A program made the translations under genes and the position numbers. Below the pieces are notes generated by a model. That model was not told the origin of the DNA. It saw nothing but the letters and a program-made list of their open reading frames with translations, and made no database searches. A DNA stretch of 58,242 bases from CAYHSW01 sp964431075 (GTDB lineage Bacteria; Patescibacteriota; Microgenomatia; JAMCZE01): NCBI GenBank assembly GCA_964431075.1, contig CAYSID010000002.1, positions 1 to 58,242 of the forward strand, written 5' to 3'. Each line of letters starts with the position of its first letter. Position 1 is the stretch's first letter. Positions 57,582 to 58,242 of the stretch are shown piece after piece.

Positions 57582-57971
57582 ATGAAGATCAATAACAAGG
57601 GTCAGGCGCTGGTTTTGATTTTAATTTTAGCGGTTGTTATGGTCTCGGTAACAACAGCTGCGGTAGCGATTGTTCTGACTAATTCCCAACTGACAAGCCA
57701 GACGGAGATTGGCAGCCAGGCTCTGGCGGCGGCGGAATCGGGAGCGGAAAATGCGCTTCTTTTACTCTTGCGTGACCCTTATGGCTACCTGGGGGAAACG
57801 ATTGATTTTTTTGATGGCTCGACAGCTCTTGTCTCCATCCCGTCGGGCAATTATCCCAAGACGATGATTTCAACGGGGAAATTCGGTAATTTTACCCGAA
57901 AGGTTGAAATTGGGTTGACTTACAGCAATAATGAATTGGGGATTTCTTTTTGGCGGGAAATCTACCAATAA
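57582..57971 (+). CDS. PilX/GspK-like minor pilin
   Basis: 129 residues: N-terminal KINNKGQALVLILILAVVM, one hydrophobic helix, with GQA in place of GFT and no clear Glu5, as in PilX N-terminal domains, followed by an AAESGAENALLLLLRDP helix characteristic of that family. Short, beta-rich head. Follows the previous gene by one nucleotide. Confidence 0.8.
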   Translation: MKINNKGQALVLILILAVVMVSVTTAAVAIVLTNSQLTSQTEIGSQALAAAESGAENALLLLLRDPYGYLGETIDFFDGSTALVSIPSGNYPKTMISTGKFGNFTRKVEIGLTYSNNELGISFWREIYQ

Positions 57972-57977
57972 TAGAAT

Positions 57978-58242
57978 ATGACGAAAAAGACTCAACCCCC
58001 CGTTTTATATCTTTTGAGGAAATCACTACAGTTTTATGACGGAGTCCGGGAGGGGCCTCTAGTCTTGGAATTTGACGGGGAGACTGTTGCCGATTTGGAG
58101 GTTAAAAAGAACGATCTTTTAAACGATCGGATCAGGATATTTATTGAGCAAAATAAGATTACCCCGGTTCCCTTTACGACGGTTTTATCCCCGGAAGTTT
58201 GTTTAGAGACGACTTTTTTCGAAGGAACAGCAGAATCAAAAA
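57978..58242 (+). CDS. Hypothetical protein in pilus operon, 3' end outside window
   Basis: At least 88 residues starting MTKKTQPPVLYLLRK, with EFDGETVADLEV near residue 35. Cut by the window end. It lies 6 nt after the PilX-like gene in the pilus operon, so it could be a PilM/PilN-type assembly protein, but too little is seen to decide. Confidence 0.6.
   Translation, partial: MTKKTQPPVLYLLRKSLQFYDGVREGPLVLEFDGETVADLEVKKNDLLNDRIRIFIEQNKITPVPFTTVLSPEVCLETTFFEGTAESK

Noticed and set aside
39177..58242. CRISPR array accompanying the Cas4-like nuclease
   Set aside because: No regularly spaced direct repeats seen on either strand.

Overview
The window looks like chromosome of a Patescibacteria (CPR) bacterium, most likely a Microgenomates-type lineage. 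Three things point there. The small-protein families (DUF5652, DUF5666-like, DUF5678, DUF5679, four-helix bundle/S23, GIY-YIG) are typical of CPR genomes. The aspartyl-tRNA synthetase is the short archaeal type. The content is housekeeping plus type IV pili, with no biosynthetic pathway visible. TGA is an ordinary stop here (for example at the end of lon), so this is genetic code 11. Many genes carry a TANNNT -10 box ending exactly 6 nt before an ATG or GTG, which implies widespread leaderless transcription; genes inside operons, and a few small genes, have Shine-Dalgarno sites instead.

Layout. 1-6.6 kb: partial gmd, lon under a CIRCE-like operator with two small downstream genes, a ZIP metal transporter, mscL, an alkyltransferase-like gene, tRNA-Gln, and small GIY-YIG and DUF5652 genes. 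6.7-11.8 kb: a leftward operon of response regulator, histidine kinase, membrane-fusion protein, ABC ATPase and ABC permease, followed by a secreted DUF5666-like protein. The same direct-repeat operator precedes both the regulator gene and the secreted-protein gene. 11.8-19.3 kb: an exonuclease, a GIY-YIG pseudogene between inverted dispersed repeats, two hypothetical genes, gltX, a membrane protein, a D-Ala-D-Ala carboxypeptidase, an odd tRNA-Asp-like gene, a likely 60-nt small RNA, and aspS behind a T-box leader. 19.4-28 kb: two unknown small genes, recJ, cca, a MITE-like element, the operon DUF3048-wHTH-secD-secF, small membrane and zinc-ribbon genes, a SurA-like protein and tRNA-Glu. 28-39.2 kb: greA with a terminator in its leader, lysS, an HD hydrolase, an S23 cassette bounded by inverted repeats, serS, a nuclease-like gene, the primary sigma factor, a retropepsin/DUF5678 pair, a thermonuclease, two GT39-like mannosyltransferase-type genes, efp and tRNA-Asn.

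39.2-50.7 kb is an A/T-richer defence island directly 3' of tRNA-Asn. It holds a small HTH protein, HsdR, HsdM, HsdS, three unrecognised accessory proteins that share a beta-rich segment, a Cas4-like four-cysteine PD-(D/E)XK nuclease, and a large DUF262/HNH/HEPN protein interrupted by one in-frame TGA where the family usually has Trp. The genes overlap or nearly touch, so they look like one transcription unit. 50.7-58.2 kb: a secreted Cys-rich protein, an XRE-type remnant, and the type IV pilus locus (pilB, pilC, several prepilins including a very long one with a beta-propeller-like body, a PilX-like protein and a gene cut by the window edge).

Most notable: a compact T-box with a transcription terminator upstream of aspS; the type I restriction-modification island with interleaved accessory proteins; a 34-nt symmetric element occurring twice; the self-contained two-component operator; and the GIY-YIG and S23 genes sitting inside inverted repeats.
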